Positions 1 to 6,345 of a stretch of DNA of 6,347 bases are shown piece by piece; the stretch's first letter is position 1; each line of letters starts with the position of its first letter. A model generated the notes under the pieces. It saw nothing but the letters and a program-made list of their open reading frames with translations. It was not told the origin of the DNA and searched no databases. Source of the stretch: an uncultured Porphyromonadaceae bacterium (GTDB lineage Bacteria; Bacteroidota; Bacteroidia; Bacteroidales; Muribaculaceae); NCBI GenBank assembly GCA_900549445.1, contig UROS01000139.1:1-6347 (forward strand). Direction: 5' to 3'. Made by a program: the position numbers and the translations under genes.

Positions 1-452
1 GTACGTGCGGAAAGCGAGAGCTTTTCGGAAATGTCGGCGATAGATTTCTCAAAATATCGCGACATTACATATATTATACGGCGCTGGCGTGGAAGCCGCT
101 CAACCCGCATGCGCTCGCGCAAGGCTATATCGCGTGCGCTTACTTCCGATTCGACATCGGTTTCATAGAGCGGAGCGTTCTCCCGGAGATAATCGGTTGC
201 ATCGGTGGCGCGGTAAACGTGGCGCAGATGGTCGTTGACGATGTTGCGCGCTACCGTATAAACAAGCGCTTTTACGGTTTTCTCCGAAAGCTCTTTGTCG
301 TATTCAAGAAGCTTTACAAAAACATCCTGAGCTAAATTCTCTGCTTCGCAATAGTCCGTCACGCGGTAATTGATGTAGCGGACAACCTCGGCAAACATAG
401 CCGTGTAAACTCTGGCTATTAGTTTTCGGCTGGAGGATTCTAAGTTTCCCAT
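1..452 (-). CDS. ECF-family RNA polymerase sigma-70 factor, 3' end cut off by the window
   Basis: Reading the minus strand from the ATG at 452 gives an open frame of 150 codons that runs off the window without a stop. Residues 20-75 look like sigma region 2: RYINYRVTDYCEAENLAQDV (25-44) is the core-binding helix with the usual AE-LAQ-VF pattern, and ALVYTVARNIVNDHLR (62-77) matches the -10 recognition helix. Residues 119-150 (RLPRQRRIIYVMSRYFEKS, then IADISEKLSLSAR) match the region 4 helix-turn-helix that contacts the -35/-33 element. No region 1.1 or 3 is present, as expected for ECF factors. These are usually about 180-190 residues, so perhaps 30-40 residues are missing. An in-frame TGA upstream and the absence of another ATG fix the start. 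There is no Shine-Dalgarno sequence. An anti-sigma factor of the FecR type often follows such genes but would lie outside the window. The target regulon cannot be read from the sequence. Confidence 0.9.
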   Translation of the reverse strand, partial: MGNLESSSRKLIARVYTAMFAEVVRYINYRVTDYCEAENLAQDVFVKLLEYDKELSEKTVKALVYTVARNIVNDHLRHVYRATDATDYLRENAPLYETDVESEVSARDIALRERMRVERLPRQRRIIYVMSRYFEKSIADISEKLSLSAR

Positions 453-523
453 GGAGCTGTTGAAAGGTGGTGAGTAAATTATTTTGTCGGTTCTGTGGCG
501 GCTTTGGTTTTTCCGTCACGATG

Positions 524-555
524 CAAAATTATAACCCTTTTTCAGCAGAGGCAAC
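524..555 (-). promoter_or_regulatory. Bacteroidetes-type promoter of the ECF sigma factor gene
   Basis: On the minus strand TAATTTTG (524-531) matches the Bacteroidetes -7 consensus TAnnTTTG exactly. A TTG core (552-554, preceded by G) of the -33 element lies 20 bp further upstream, within the usual 19-21 bp. Transcription would begin near 515, giving a leader of roughly 60 nt before the ATG at 452. This is the best-formed promoter in the window and indicates that the sigma factor has its own transcript. Consensus and spacing are established knowledge for the phylum; the assignment is by eye. Confidence 0.7.
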
Positions 556-594
556 TTTTTTACCCCGTGTTATATCTCACTTTATTTGGATAGA

Positions 595-615
595 TAAACG
601 ATTGCGTAAACGATT
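595..615. repeat. Tandem direct repeat TAAACGATT x2, 12-bp period, upstream of the sigma promoter
   Basis: TAAACGATT occurs at 595-603 and again, identically, at 607-615, separated by GCG. The pair lies about 40 bp upstream of the -33 element of the sigma factor promoter, where an activator would often bind. The period is close to one helical turn, so two protein subunits could sit on nearly the same face. No function is shown; chance in an A/T-rich gap remains possible. Confidence 0.45.
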
Positions 616-633
616 AGTACTTATGTCTTTAAG

Positions 634-667
634 AATTTGAGATTGGTGGTTTCAAAATAATTTGAGA
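634..667. repeat. Direct repeat AATTTGAGA x2 downstream of the regulator gene
   Basis: AATTTGAGA occurs at 634-642 and 659-667, 25 bp start to start, in the A/T-rich gap between the stop of the propeller/AraC regulator and the sigma factor promoter. The second copy overlaps a weak 5-bp inverted repeat (TCAAA/TTTGA, 652-665). No T-tract follows on the minus strand, so this is not a recognisable terminator. I see no other element and no convincing terminator between 616 and 698. Confidence 0.35.
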
Positions 668-698
668 CTGTTTTACGGCTTTCTGACTGGCTGATTTG

Positions 699-3494
699 TT
701 AACCGGGCACTTCCTCTTTCTGTTTTATGTATTCGTTGGGCGTGATGCCGGTAAGACGTTTGAAATGCCGGAAAAACGAGGCTCTGGAACTGAATCCGCA
801 CATCTCGCTCATGGCCGTCAGTGTGTAGCGTGTGTTGCCGCCGGCGTCGATGAGTACCTTGAATTCTTTCACCCGGTATTCGTTTACGTAATCATAATAG
901 CTTTTTTCAAGATACTGGTTGAAGAGAAACGAAAGGGAGTGGGCCGGCACGTCGATGAGTTTCGCGAGATCGGCTATTTTCAGTTCCGGATTGGTGTAGG
1001 GACGGTCGTTTTTCATCAGCTTGTCGAGGCGCGAGAGGATGCGCCTGCATTCTTCGTCGCTTATGCGGGTGGTTTTGTATTTTTCCGCTGCCTCGGAAGC
1101 CTGAGCCGGCACCGCTGCATTCTCAGGTACCGGTTTCTGTCTGAGAGCCATGAGCGCTTTGCGGTGGCGGTAGAGGAGCACGCCGGCGAGGGCGGTGATG
1201 GCGAACAGAAGAACCGACATTATGAGCAGCGGATAATTGATGAGACGGTCGATGGTGAATTCCGTCACCGTCTCCGAATCGGCCACACCCGTACGCCGCA
1301 AATGGAACCGGTAAGTGCCCGACGAAAGTTCGAAGTAGCTTACTTCCGATTTCCCGGCAATCGATTTCCATTCTGTGTCGACCCCTTCAAGCATGTATTC
1401 GAAGAGCGCCTGTTCGGGCGAAGTATAGATCATGTCGCTGAACTGGATGGTTATGTTCCGCATGTTTCCGGCAAGTTGTGCCACCCGTGCGCCTTCCGTT
1501 TCTGAGGCTCTGCGCGGATCGGTGTTCATTACGCTGCGGCCGTTTGCTATAATGTCGGTCACGGCCGGTTTCTGTGTGAATTCCGGAAGGTCGGTAAGAC
1601 GATCCACGTCGAGCACCAGCAATCCTCCGGAATTTCCGAGATAAAGGTTGCCGTCAGCGTCGGTGACGGGCGTCATCATCGTGAAAATCGGCGAAGGAAT
1701 GCCGTCGGCATACGACAGCGGGCGCACCACTCCCGATTTGTCGAGATAGCTCAGGCCGTCGTTCGTTCCGAACCACATTCTTCCTTCCTTGTCCTCGGTT
1801 ATGAAACCGGCACCCGGATTCTCGGTTTTCGGATCTACTGCTACGGTGGCCCATTTTGTCAGTTCAAGGTTGGCTCTCACCACTGCGCCGCGGTCGGGCA
1901 TGAACCAGATGTTGCGGCGGCTGTCCTCAAACACGTCGCGTATCTTGTCGCGGTTTATGAAACCCTGAGGGAAACAGTCGTCGCGAATCTCGCCGTTGTC
2001 GTAGACACACATTCCGTTTTCGGTGCATATCCATCCGCGTCCGGCGGAGTCGAAATAGATTTCATATACATTGCCGCGCGGAATGCGCGAATTCTGTTCG
2101 GTAAACGACATTATTTCCTTTCCGTCGCGGTAACAGTGTACGCCCCGCGAGGTTCCCACCCATATGTTGCCCTTCGGGTCGGAGGTTATGATAAAGATGT
2201 TGGCGTTGCTCAGACCTATGGCAGGAGCGTAGTCTATGAGCTGAAGCGTCGACGGATCGAACAGATATATGCCGCCTCCGTAGGTGCCGACCCAGTATTG
2301 TCCGGTGGCCGCGTCGCGCAAAATGCTGAATACCATCGAGGCGCGCATGTCGTAGGGTGTAGAGAAGTGGAGCGACACGCCCCGCGCCGGGTCGATGTAA
2401 TACAGTCCCTCGCGGGTGCCTATGAGCTTCTCGGTGCCGTGGATGCCGAGGGCGCGCACGGTCATGCCGGCGGTGTTGAGCAACCCTTCGGCGGCAAATG
2501 TCTCCACGAGGTCGCGCTGAAAAAGCATATAGTCGAGTCCGCCCTGGTAGTATCCTGCCCATACTGACCCGTTGCGGTCTATCAGCATTGAATAAACACT
2601 GTTGGATCTCAGCACGTTCGACCTGTTCATGGTTGCAATGACCTTGCGCCGGCGGGTGGATATGGCGTGGATGCCGCTGCCGTCGGTCGAGGCATATAGC
2701 AGTCCGTCGGGGCCTTCCGTGAGGTCAGTGATCACATTGCTTCCGAGATCGAGATAACGGCTGTACTGCTGATTGTTGATGTCGAACGTAAGAATACCGT
2801 TGCCGTCGGTGGCTATATAGATAGTATTGTCGAGGATTATTATGTCGTTTACAGTCAGCTCTTCCCGGTCGGGATAGCGTTCGAGCTCCAGGCGCTGCCC
2901 TGAAGCGTCGCTCAGCATCAGACCGGCCGGAGTGGCGAGCCAGAGAACCGAGCTGTTGCCGGGCGTGGCGGCTATGTCGTAGACCACGTTGTTGCGCGAC
3001 ATTACGTCGCGTGAGGGCAACACCTGATTAATCTCAGCCGTAGCAGTATTGTACACGTACAGTCCCCGGTCAGTTCCTATATAAAGAGTGTCGGCAACCG
3101 CGAGGAGCGAGTTCACCCCTGCGGTTATATCTTCCTGCAGGCTGCGGTTTACGGAGGTGCCGTCGGCTGAAAGTGAAAACAGACCGTCGCTTGTGCCTAC
3201 CCACAGCGTGCGGTCGGGGGTTTCACGGATGGAATTGACACTCCGGCGCCCCGTTGTTCCACTTTCGGGGGCGTCGATTGTATAATGCTTTATTCTCACA
3301 CCGTCGAAGCGGTCGAGTGCCGCACCCGTGCCGAGCCATATAAAACCCTCCGAGTCCTTGTAGATGGCATTCACAACCAGATCCGACAGGCCGTTGTCGG
3401 CCGTGAGCGACCTGAACTGCGGCTTGAGCACGGCTACAGCACCCATCGTGCAGAGAATAGACAATATGCAGAAAAACAGACGCTTAAAATACAT
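699..3494 (-). CDS. Membrane-bound HTCS-like regulator: double propeller, Y_Y_Y, TM helix, AraC DNA-binding domain
   Basis: This 931-residue protein should sense a ligand in the periplasm and act on transcription from the inner membrane. Residues 5-22 form a hydrophobic signal sequence. From residue 27 (FRSLTADNGLSD) to about 640 lie fourteen blade motifs of the W-x-G-T type (51, 97, 137, 184, 225, 266, 311, 357, 400, 444, 487, 529, 573, 617), spaced 40-47 residues, which fits two seven-bladed propellers. A Y_Y_Y domain follows (about 680-748, with Y700, Y720, Y728), then one transmembrane helix (about 753-775) and an Arg/Lys-rich stop-transfer. A Pro/Ala-rich linker leads to an AraC-type domain (about 813-926), whose second helix-turn-helix, MSEMCGFSSRASFFRHFKRL (895-914), is canonical. 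Classical HTCS proteins of Bacteroides have the same sensor but about 1,300-1,400 residues, with histidine kinase and receiver domains between membrane and AraC. Here only about 40 residues lie there, and no H-box, N-box or receiver aspartate motif is seen. No frame break is visible. The ligand and target genes are unknown; carbohydrate sensing is inferred from HTCS relatives. The ATG is preceded by no Shine-Dalgarno sequence. Confidence 0.9.
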   Translation of the reverse strand: MYFKRLFFCILSILCTMGAVAVLKPQFRSLTADNGLSDLVVNAIYKDSEGFIWLGTGAALDRFDGVRIKHYTIDAPESGTTGRRSVNSIRETPDRTLWVGTSDGLFSLSADGTSVNRSLQEDITAGVNSLLAVADTLYIGTDRGLYVYNTATAEINQVLPSRDVMSRNNVVYDIAATPGNSSVLWLATPAGLMLSDASGQRLELERYPDREELTVNDIIILDNTIYIATDGNGILTFDINNQQYSRYLDLGSNVITDLTEGPDGLLYASTDGSGIHAISTRRRKVIATMNRSNVLRSNSVYSMLIDRNGSVWAGYYQGGLDYMLFQRDLVETFAAEGLLNTAGMTVRALGIHGTEKLIGTREGLYYIDPARGVSLHFSTPYDMRASMVFSILRDAATGQYWVGTYGGGIYLFDPSTLQLIDYAPAIGLSNANIFIITSDPKGNIWVGTSRGVHCYRDGKEIMSFTEQNSRIPRGNVYEIYFDSAGRGWICTENGMCVYDNGEIRDDCFPQGFINRDKIRDVFEDSRRNIWFMPDRGAVVRANLELTKWATVAVDPKTENPGAGFITEDKEGRMWFGTNDGLSYLDKSGVVRPLSYADGIPSPIFTMMTPVTDADGNLYLGNSGGLLVLDVDRLTDLPEFTQKPAVTDIIANGRSVMNTDPRRASETEGARVAQLAGNMRNITIQFSDMIYTSPEQALFEYMLEGVDTEWKSIAGKSEVSYFELSSGTYRFHLRRTGVADSETVTEFTIDRLINYPLLIMSVLLFAITALAGVLLYRHRKALMALRQKPVPENAAVPAQASEAAEKYKTTRISDEECRRILSRLDKLMKNDRPYTNPELKIADLAKLIDVPAHSLSFLFNQYLEKSYYDYVNEYRVKEFKVLIDAGGNTRYTLTAMSEMCGFSSRASFFRHFKRLTGITPNEYIKQKEEVPG

Positions 3495-3521
3495 GTGAAG
3501 AACCTATGGTAAAATTTAAGG

Positions 3522-3539
3522 ATTTTCGTATACGCAAAT
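3522..3539. promoter_or_regulatory. Operator-like 18-bp near-palindrome over the regulator's promoter
   Basis: ATTTTCGTATACGCAAAT is an inverted repeat centred on the perfect 8-mer CGTATACG (3527-3534). Eight of nine base-pair positions are symmetric; only T3526/C3535 break the symmetry. It overlaps the first bases of the -7 box (3535-3542) and the expected transcription start, a position from which a bound dimer would block RNA polymerase. Which protein might bind is unknown. Autoregulation by the AraC-type protein is possible, although that family more often uses direct repeats. Confidence 0.4.
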
Positions 3540-3542
3540 TTA
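3535..3542 (-). promoter_or_regulatory. Candidate promoter (-7 box) of the propeller/AraC regulator gene
   Basis: On the minus strand TAAATTTG matches the Bacteroidetes -7 consensus TAnnTTTG at every defined base. It lies 40 bp before the ATG at 3494, giving a leader of about 30-35 nt. I find no good -33 TTTG at 19-21 bp upstream, so the promoter may be weak or activator-dependent. Its place just downstream of the glgP terminator supports a separate transcript for the regulator. Confidence 0.5.
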
Positions 3543-3585
3543 GTGTTTTTAATCTAAAAATATGTTAACCACGCCTTTTTTAACT

Positions 3586-3625
3586 AAAAACAAAGCGTCC
3601 GAAGGCTGAGGCAGTCTTCGGACGC
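3586..3625 (-). terminator. Intrinsic terminator of glgP
   Basis: The arms GCGTCCGAAG (3595-3604) and CTTCGGACGC (3616-3625) pair perfectly over 10 bp. Three further inner pairs (one G-U) can form, leaving a 5-nt loop. On the minus strand the hairpin begins 25 nt after the glgP stop codon and is followed by TTTGTTTTT (complement of 3586-3594), the U-tract of a rho-independent terminator. On the plus strand no T-run follows the hairpin, so it works in one direction only. Confidence 0.88.
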
Positions 3626-3650
3626 AATATGTATAAGTCGAATCTCAGAA

Positions 3651-6212
3651 TCAGATCCAGCGCACGAATGCGAAGTCCTGACGGCTGGGAAGTTCGGGAT
3701 TGGTGGGATATACGCGGTAGCTGTAGCGGAACACGCCCGGATCGCGCAGAAGTCCCGAAGCCTCGTAGGTGACAATGCTGCCGTCTACGTTCGTAACCTT
3801 GAACGGTACGGTCTTCAGGCGTGAGGTCTGGCCGTTTTCAACGCGGTCGATTACGAGTTCCACGGCCACAGAGGTGCCGAGGCCGTTGGTGTCGAGCTTG
3901 ATTACGGTCGAAACTTCCTCGCCGGTGTTGGCGTTGGCGTGGAGATCCTGTTTGTTTTCAAACGATACTACCTTGACGCCGTCCCAGGCAGCTGCCACTT
4001 TCTCTTTCCATGCCACGATTTCGCGGGCAACCTTGTAGTTGTCGGCTGCGAGATGGTCGAAGCGGCGCGCTTCCTTGTCGTAGAAGCGGGTTATGTAATC
4101 CTCGATCATGCGCTGCATGGTGTAGTGGGGGGCGATATGGCCGATAGAGCGCTTGATGTACTGAATCCACTCGGGCGAGTATCCCTTCGAGTTCTTTGCG
4201 AAGTAGAGAGGGATGATTTCGTTCTCGAGCATCGAGTAGATGGTGGCTGCGTCGAGTTTGTCCTGCTGGCTTTGGTCGGTGAAGGTACGCTTGTCGGTGA
4301 GCGCCCAGCCGGCTTTTTCGTCCATGCGGAAGCCCTCGTACCACCAGCCGTCGAGAACCGAGAAGTTGAGCACGCCGTTCATTTCGGCCTTTTCGCCCGA
4401 GGTTCCCGATGCCTCGAGGGGACGGGTGGGTGTGTTGAGCCAGATGTCGACGCCGGTCACGAGGCGTTTTGCCACGATCATGTTGTAGTCCTCGAGGAAG
4501 ATAATCTTGCCCTGGAACTGCGGCATGTGGGAGATCTCGACGATACGCTTGATAAGACCCTGACCGGCGCCGTCGGCGGGATGAGCCTTGCCCGAGAAGA
4601 TGAACTGCACGGGGAACTGCTCGTTGTTGACGATGCGGGCCAGACGGTCGAGGTCGGTGAAGAGAAGGTGGGCGCGCTTGTAAGTGGCGAAGCGGCGTGC
4701 GAAACCGATGATGAGGGCGTTGGGGTTGATTTTTTCAAGAATCTTTATGACTGCGGAGGGATCGCCCTGGTTTGCGAGCCATTTTGCCTTGAAGTCGCGG
4801 CGCACGAAGTTGATGAATTTGTTCTTCATCAGCATTCGCATATTCCAGATCTCCTCGTCCTTGACCTTGAAGATGCCTTCCCACGCAGCGGGGTCGCTCT
4901 GATGGTAGAAGAGCTCGTCGCCGAGGTGCTCGCGGTAGAATGCTTTCCATTCCGAGGCGGCCCAGGTGGGCATATGTACACCGTTGGTCACGTAGCCAAC
5001 GTGGCTTTCTTCCCATGAATAGCCTTTCCAGATGCCGGCGAACATTTTCTTCGAAACCTCGCCGTGGAGCCAGCTTACGCCGTTGGCTTCCTGACAGGTG
5101 TTGAGCGCGAATACGCTCATCGAGAAACGCTCCTGACTGCCGGGATTCTCGCGGCCCATGTCCATGAGTTCGTGCCAGCTGATGCCGAGACGGTCGGGGA
5201 ACTCGCAGAGATATTTATGGGCGAGACCCTCGTCGAAGTAGTCGTGGCCGGCGGGCACGGGGGTGTGGACGGTGTAGAGCGCCGATGCGCGCACCATTTC
5301 GAGAGCCGTGTTGAAGTCGAGACCCTTCTCCTGAACGTAGTCGGTGAGGCGCTGGAGGTTGAGCAGTGCTGCGTGGCCTTCGTTGGCGTGATAGATCTTC
5401 GAGTCTACACCGAGTTTCTTAAGAAGGAGCACGCCGCCTATGCCGAGCAGATATTCCTGCTTGATGCGGTTCTCCCAGTCGCCGCCGTAGAGCTGATGGG
5501 TGATGGGGCGGTCGAACTCGCTGTTCATGTCGAAGTCGGTATCCATCAGATAGAGCTTCATGCGGCCTACGTTTACACGCCAGATGTGGCTGTAGATTAT
5601 GCGGCCGGGGTAGGGTACCTCGAGAATAACGGGGTGACCGTTCTCGTCGACCACCTGCTCGATGGGGAGCTGATTGAAGTTCTGGGGCTCGTAATTGGCA
5701 ATCTGCTGGCCGTCTACGCTGAGCGACTGGGTGAAGTAGCCGTAGCGGTAGAGGAAACCTACGGCGGTCATGTCGACGCAGCTGTCGGATGCCTCCTTTA
5801 TATAGTCGCCGGCGAGTACGCCGAGACCGCCGGAGTAGATTTTCAGGCAGTTGCAGAGGCCGTACTCCATGGAGAAGTACGAAACCGAGGGGATGTCCTT
5901 GCGCATGGGCTTGGACATATATTCTTTGAATGAGTCGTAGACACGGGTGATACGGTCCATCATGTCGTTGTCCGACATGATTTCGTCGAGTCTTTCAGAG
6001 GTGAGCTGCTGGAGGAGCACAACGGGATTCTCGCCAGTGGCGCGCCACAGGTCGGGATTGAGATCGCGGAAAAGATTTTTACCTTCGCTGTTCCAAACCC
6101 ACCAGAGGTTGCGGGACAGTACTTCGAGCGGTTTCAATGCTTCGGGAAGATGCGCTTTGACGGTGATGTCGCGCCATGCGGGAGCATTTGCGTTGCTAAC
6201 AGGTAGTTTCAT
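3651..6212 (-). CDS. glgP: Alpha-glucan (glycogen/maltodextrin) phosphorylase, GT35, DUF3417 type
   Basis: This cytoplasmic PLP enzyme cleaves terminal alpha-1,4-glucosyl residues of glycogen or maltodextrin with phosphate, giving glucose-1-phosphate. It has 853 residues, the usual size of the short bacterial/archaeal phosphorylase branch. The N-terminal DUF3417 region covers about 12-105 (EVLSRNLWWVWN at 30-41). The catalytic body holds SMEYGL (114-119), YSGGLGVLAGDY (126-137), NEGHAAL (277-283), VHTPVPAGHDYF (315-326) and VTNGVHMPTW (408-417). ARRFATYKRA (505-514) puts R507 and K512 in the places of phosphate-site Arg569 and Lys574 of rabbit muscle phosphorylase. EASGTSGEKAEMNG (600-613) carries the PLP-binding lysine, K608, equivalent to Lys680. 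A beta-rich extension of about 105 residues (about 748-853) closes the protein. The ATG at 6212 begins MKLPVSNANAPAW and is the only sensible start; the leader is A/T-rich without a Shine-Dalgarno sequence. The gene ends in its own terminator. In Bacteroides a glycogen synthase gene is often adjacent, but none is seen here within the window. Confidence 0.96.
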   Translation of the reverse strand: MKLPVSNANAPAWRDITVKAHLPEALKPLEVLSRNLWWVWNSEGKNLFRDLNPDLWRATGENPVVLLQQLTSERLDEIMSDNDMMDRITRVYDSFKEYMSKPMRKDIPSVSYFSMEYGLCNCLKIYSGGLGVLAGDYIKEASDSCVDMTAVGFLYRYGYFTQSLSVDGQQIANYEPQNFNQLPIEQVVDENGHPVILEVPYPGRIIYSHIWRVNVGRMKLYLMDTDFDMNSEFDRPITHQLYGGDWENRIKQEYLLGIGGVLLLKKLGVDSKIYHANEGHAALLNLQRLTDYVQEKGLDFNTALEMVRASALYTVHTPVPAGHDYFDEGLAHKYLCEFPDRLGISWHELMDMGRENPGSQERFSMSVFALNTCQEANGVSWLHGEVSKKMFAGIWKGYSWEESHVGYVTNGVHMPTWAASEWKAFYREHLGDELFYHQSDPAAWEGIFKVKDEEIWNMRMLMKNKFINFVRRDFKAKWLANQGDPSAVIKILEKINPNALIIGFARRFATYKRAHLLFTDLDRLARIVNNEQFPVQFIFSGKAHPADGAGQGLIKRIVEISHMPQFQGKIIFLEDYNMIVAKRLVTGVDIWLNTPTRPLEASGTSGEKAEMNGVLNFSVLDGWWYEGFRMDEKAGWALTDKRTFTDQSQQDKLDAATIYSMLENEIIPLYFAKNSKGYSPEWIQYIKRSIGHIAPHYTMQRMIEDYITRFYDKEARRFDHLAADNYKVAREIVAWKEKVAAAWDGVKVVSFENKQDLHANANTGEEVSTVIKLDTNGLGTSVAVELVIDRVENGQTSRLKTVPFKVTNVDGSIVTYEASGLLRDPGVFRYSYRVYPTNPELPSRQDFAFVRWI

Positions 6213-6267
6213 GAATTATAAGTATAAAATAACTAATAGAATTTGCTTTTTGCTGTAAGTAGATGTT

Positions 6268-6275
6268 CAAATTAA
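6268..6275 (-). promoter_or_regulatory. Possible weak promoter (-7 box) of glgP
   Basis: On the minus strand TTAATTTG differs from TAnnTTTG at one base and lies 55 bp before the glgP start codon. No clear -33 TTTG is found at the proper distance. It is the best candidate in the short upstream region, but glgP could equally be read from a promoter outside the window. Confidence 0.3.
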
Positions 6276-6289
6276 ATGCATATCAGAAG

Positions 6290-6345
6290 CGCGGCCATTA
6301 CGGAGGCGTTTTGGTCGCGGAGCGAAGGAGCAATGCGGGCATTGC
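6290..6345. repeat. Cluster of inverted repeats in the G+C-rich upstream edge
   Basis: Three inverted repeats are packed into 56 bp. CGCGGCCA (6290-6297) pairs with TGGTCGCG (6312-6319), with one G-U. TCGC/GCGA lies at 6315-6325. GCAATGC (6330-6336) pairs with GCATTGC (6339-6345). Base composition changes sharply near 6287 from A/T-rich leader to G+C-rich. On the minus strand two frames are open from the window edge (stops at 6267-6269 and 6272-6274), so the tail of an upstream gene is possible, but the short peptides are not recognisable. It could instead be an intergenic repeat element or a terminator region. Confidence 0.35.

Noticed and set aside
304..519. Small minus-strand open frame overlapping the start of the sigma factor gene
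   Set aside because: It is out of frame with a clear ECF sigma factor on the same strand and would cross the promoter's transcribed leader; the composition does not look protein-like.
699..1200. Hidden histidine kinase or receiver domain in the regulator
   Set aside because: The whole span between the transmembrane helix and the AraC domain is about 40 residues, too short for either domain.
696..1505. Plus-strand open frame (269 codons) opposite the AraC/Y_Y_Y part of the regulator
   Set aside because: It is the antisense shadow of a clear AraC domain and transmembrane segment, with no motif of its own.
3586..3625. Bidirectional terminator or attenuator for plus-strand transcription
   Set aside because: On the plus strand the hairpin is followed by AATATGTATAAG rather than a T-run, and there is no plus-strand gene.
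3939..5018. Long plus-strand open frame (359 codons) opposite glgP
   Set aside because: It lies antisense inside a strongly conserved gene; its peptide is Val/Glu/Gly-rich without recognisable motifs, as expected from the complement of G/C-ending codons.
5064..5933. Plus-strand open frame (289 codons) opposite glgP
   Set aside because: Same explanation: antisense shadow of catalytic glgP sequence, low-complexity composition, no domain visible.
6216..6227. TTATA-AG-TATAA inverted repeat just upstream of the glgP start
   Set aside because: It consists almost wholly of A and T in an A/T-rich leader, where such short symmetry is expected by chance.
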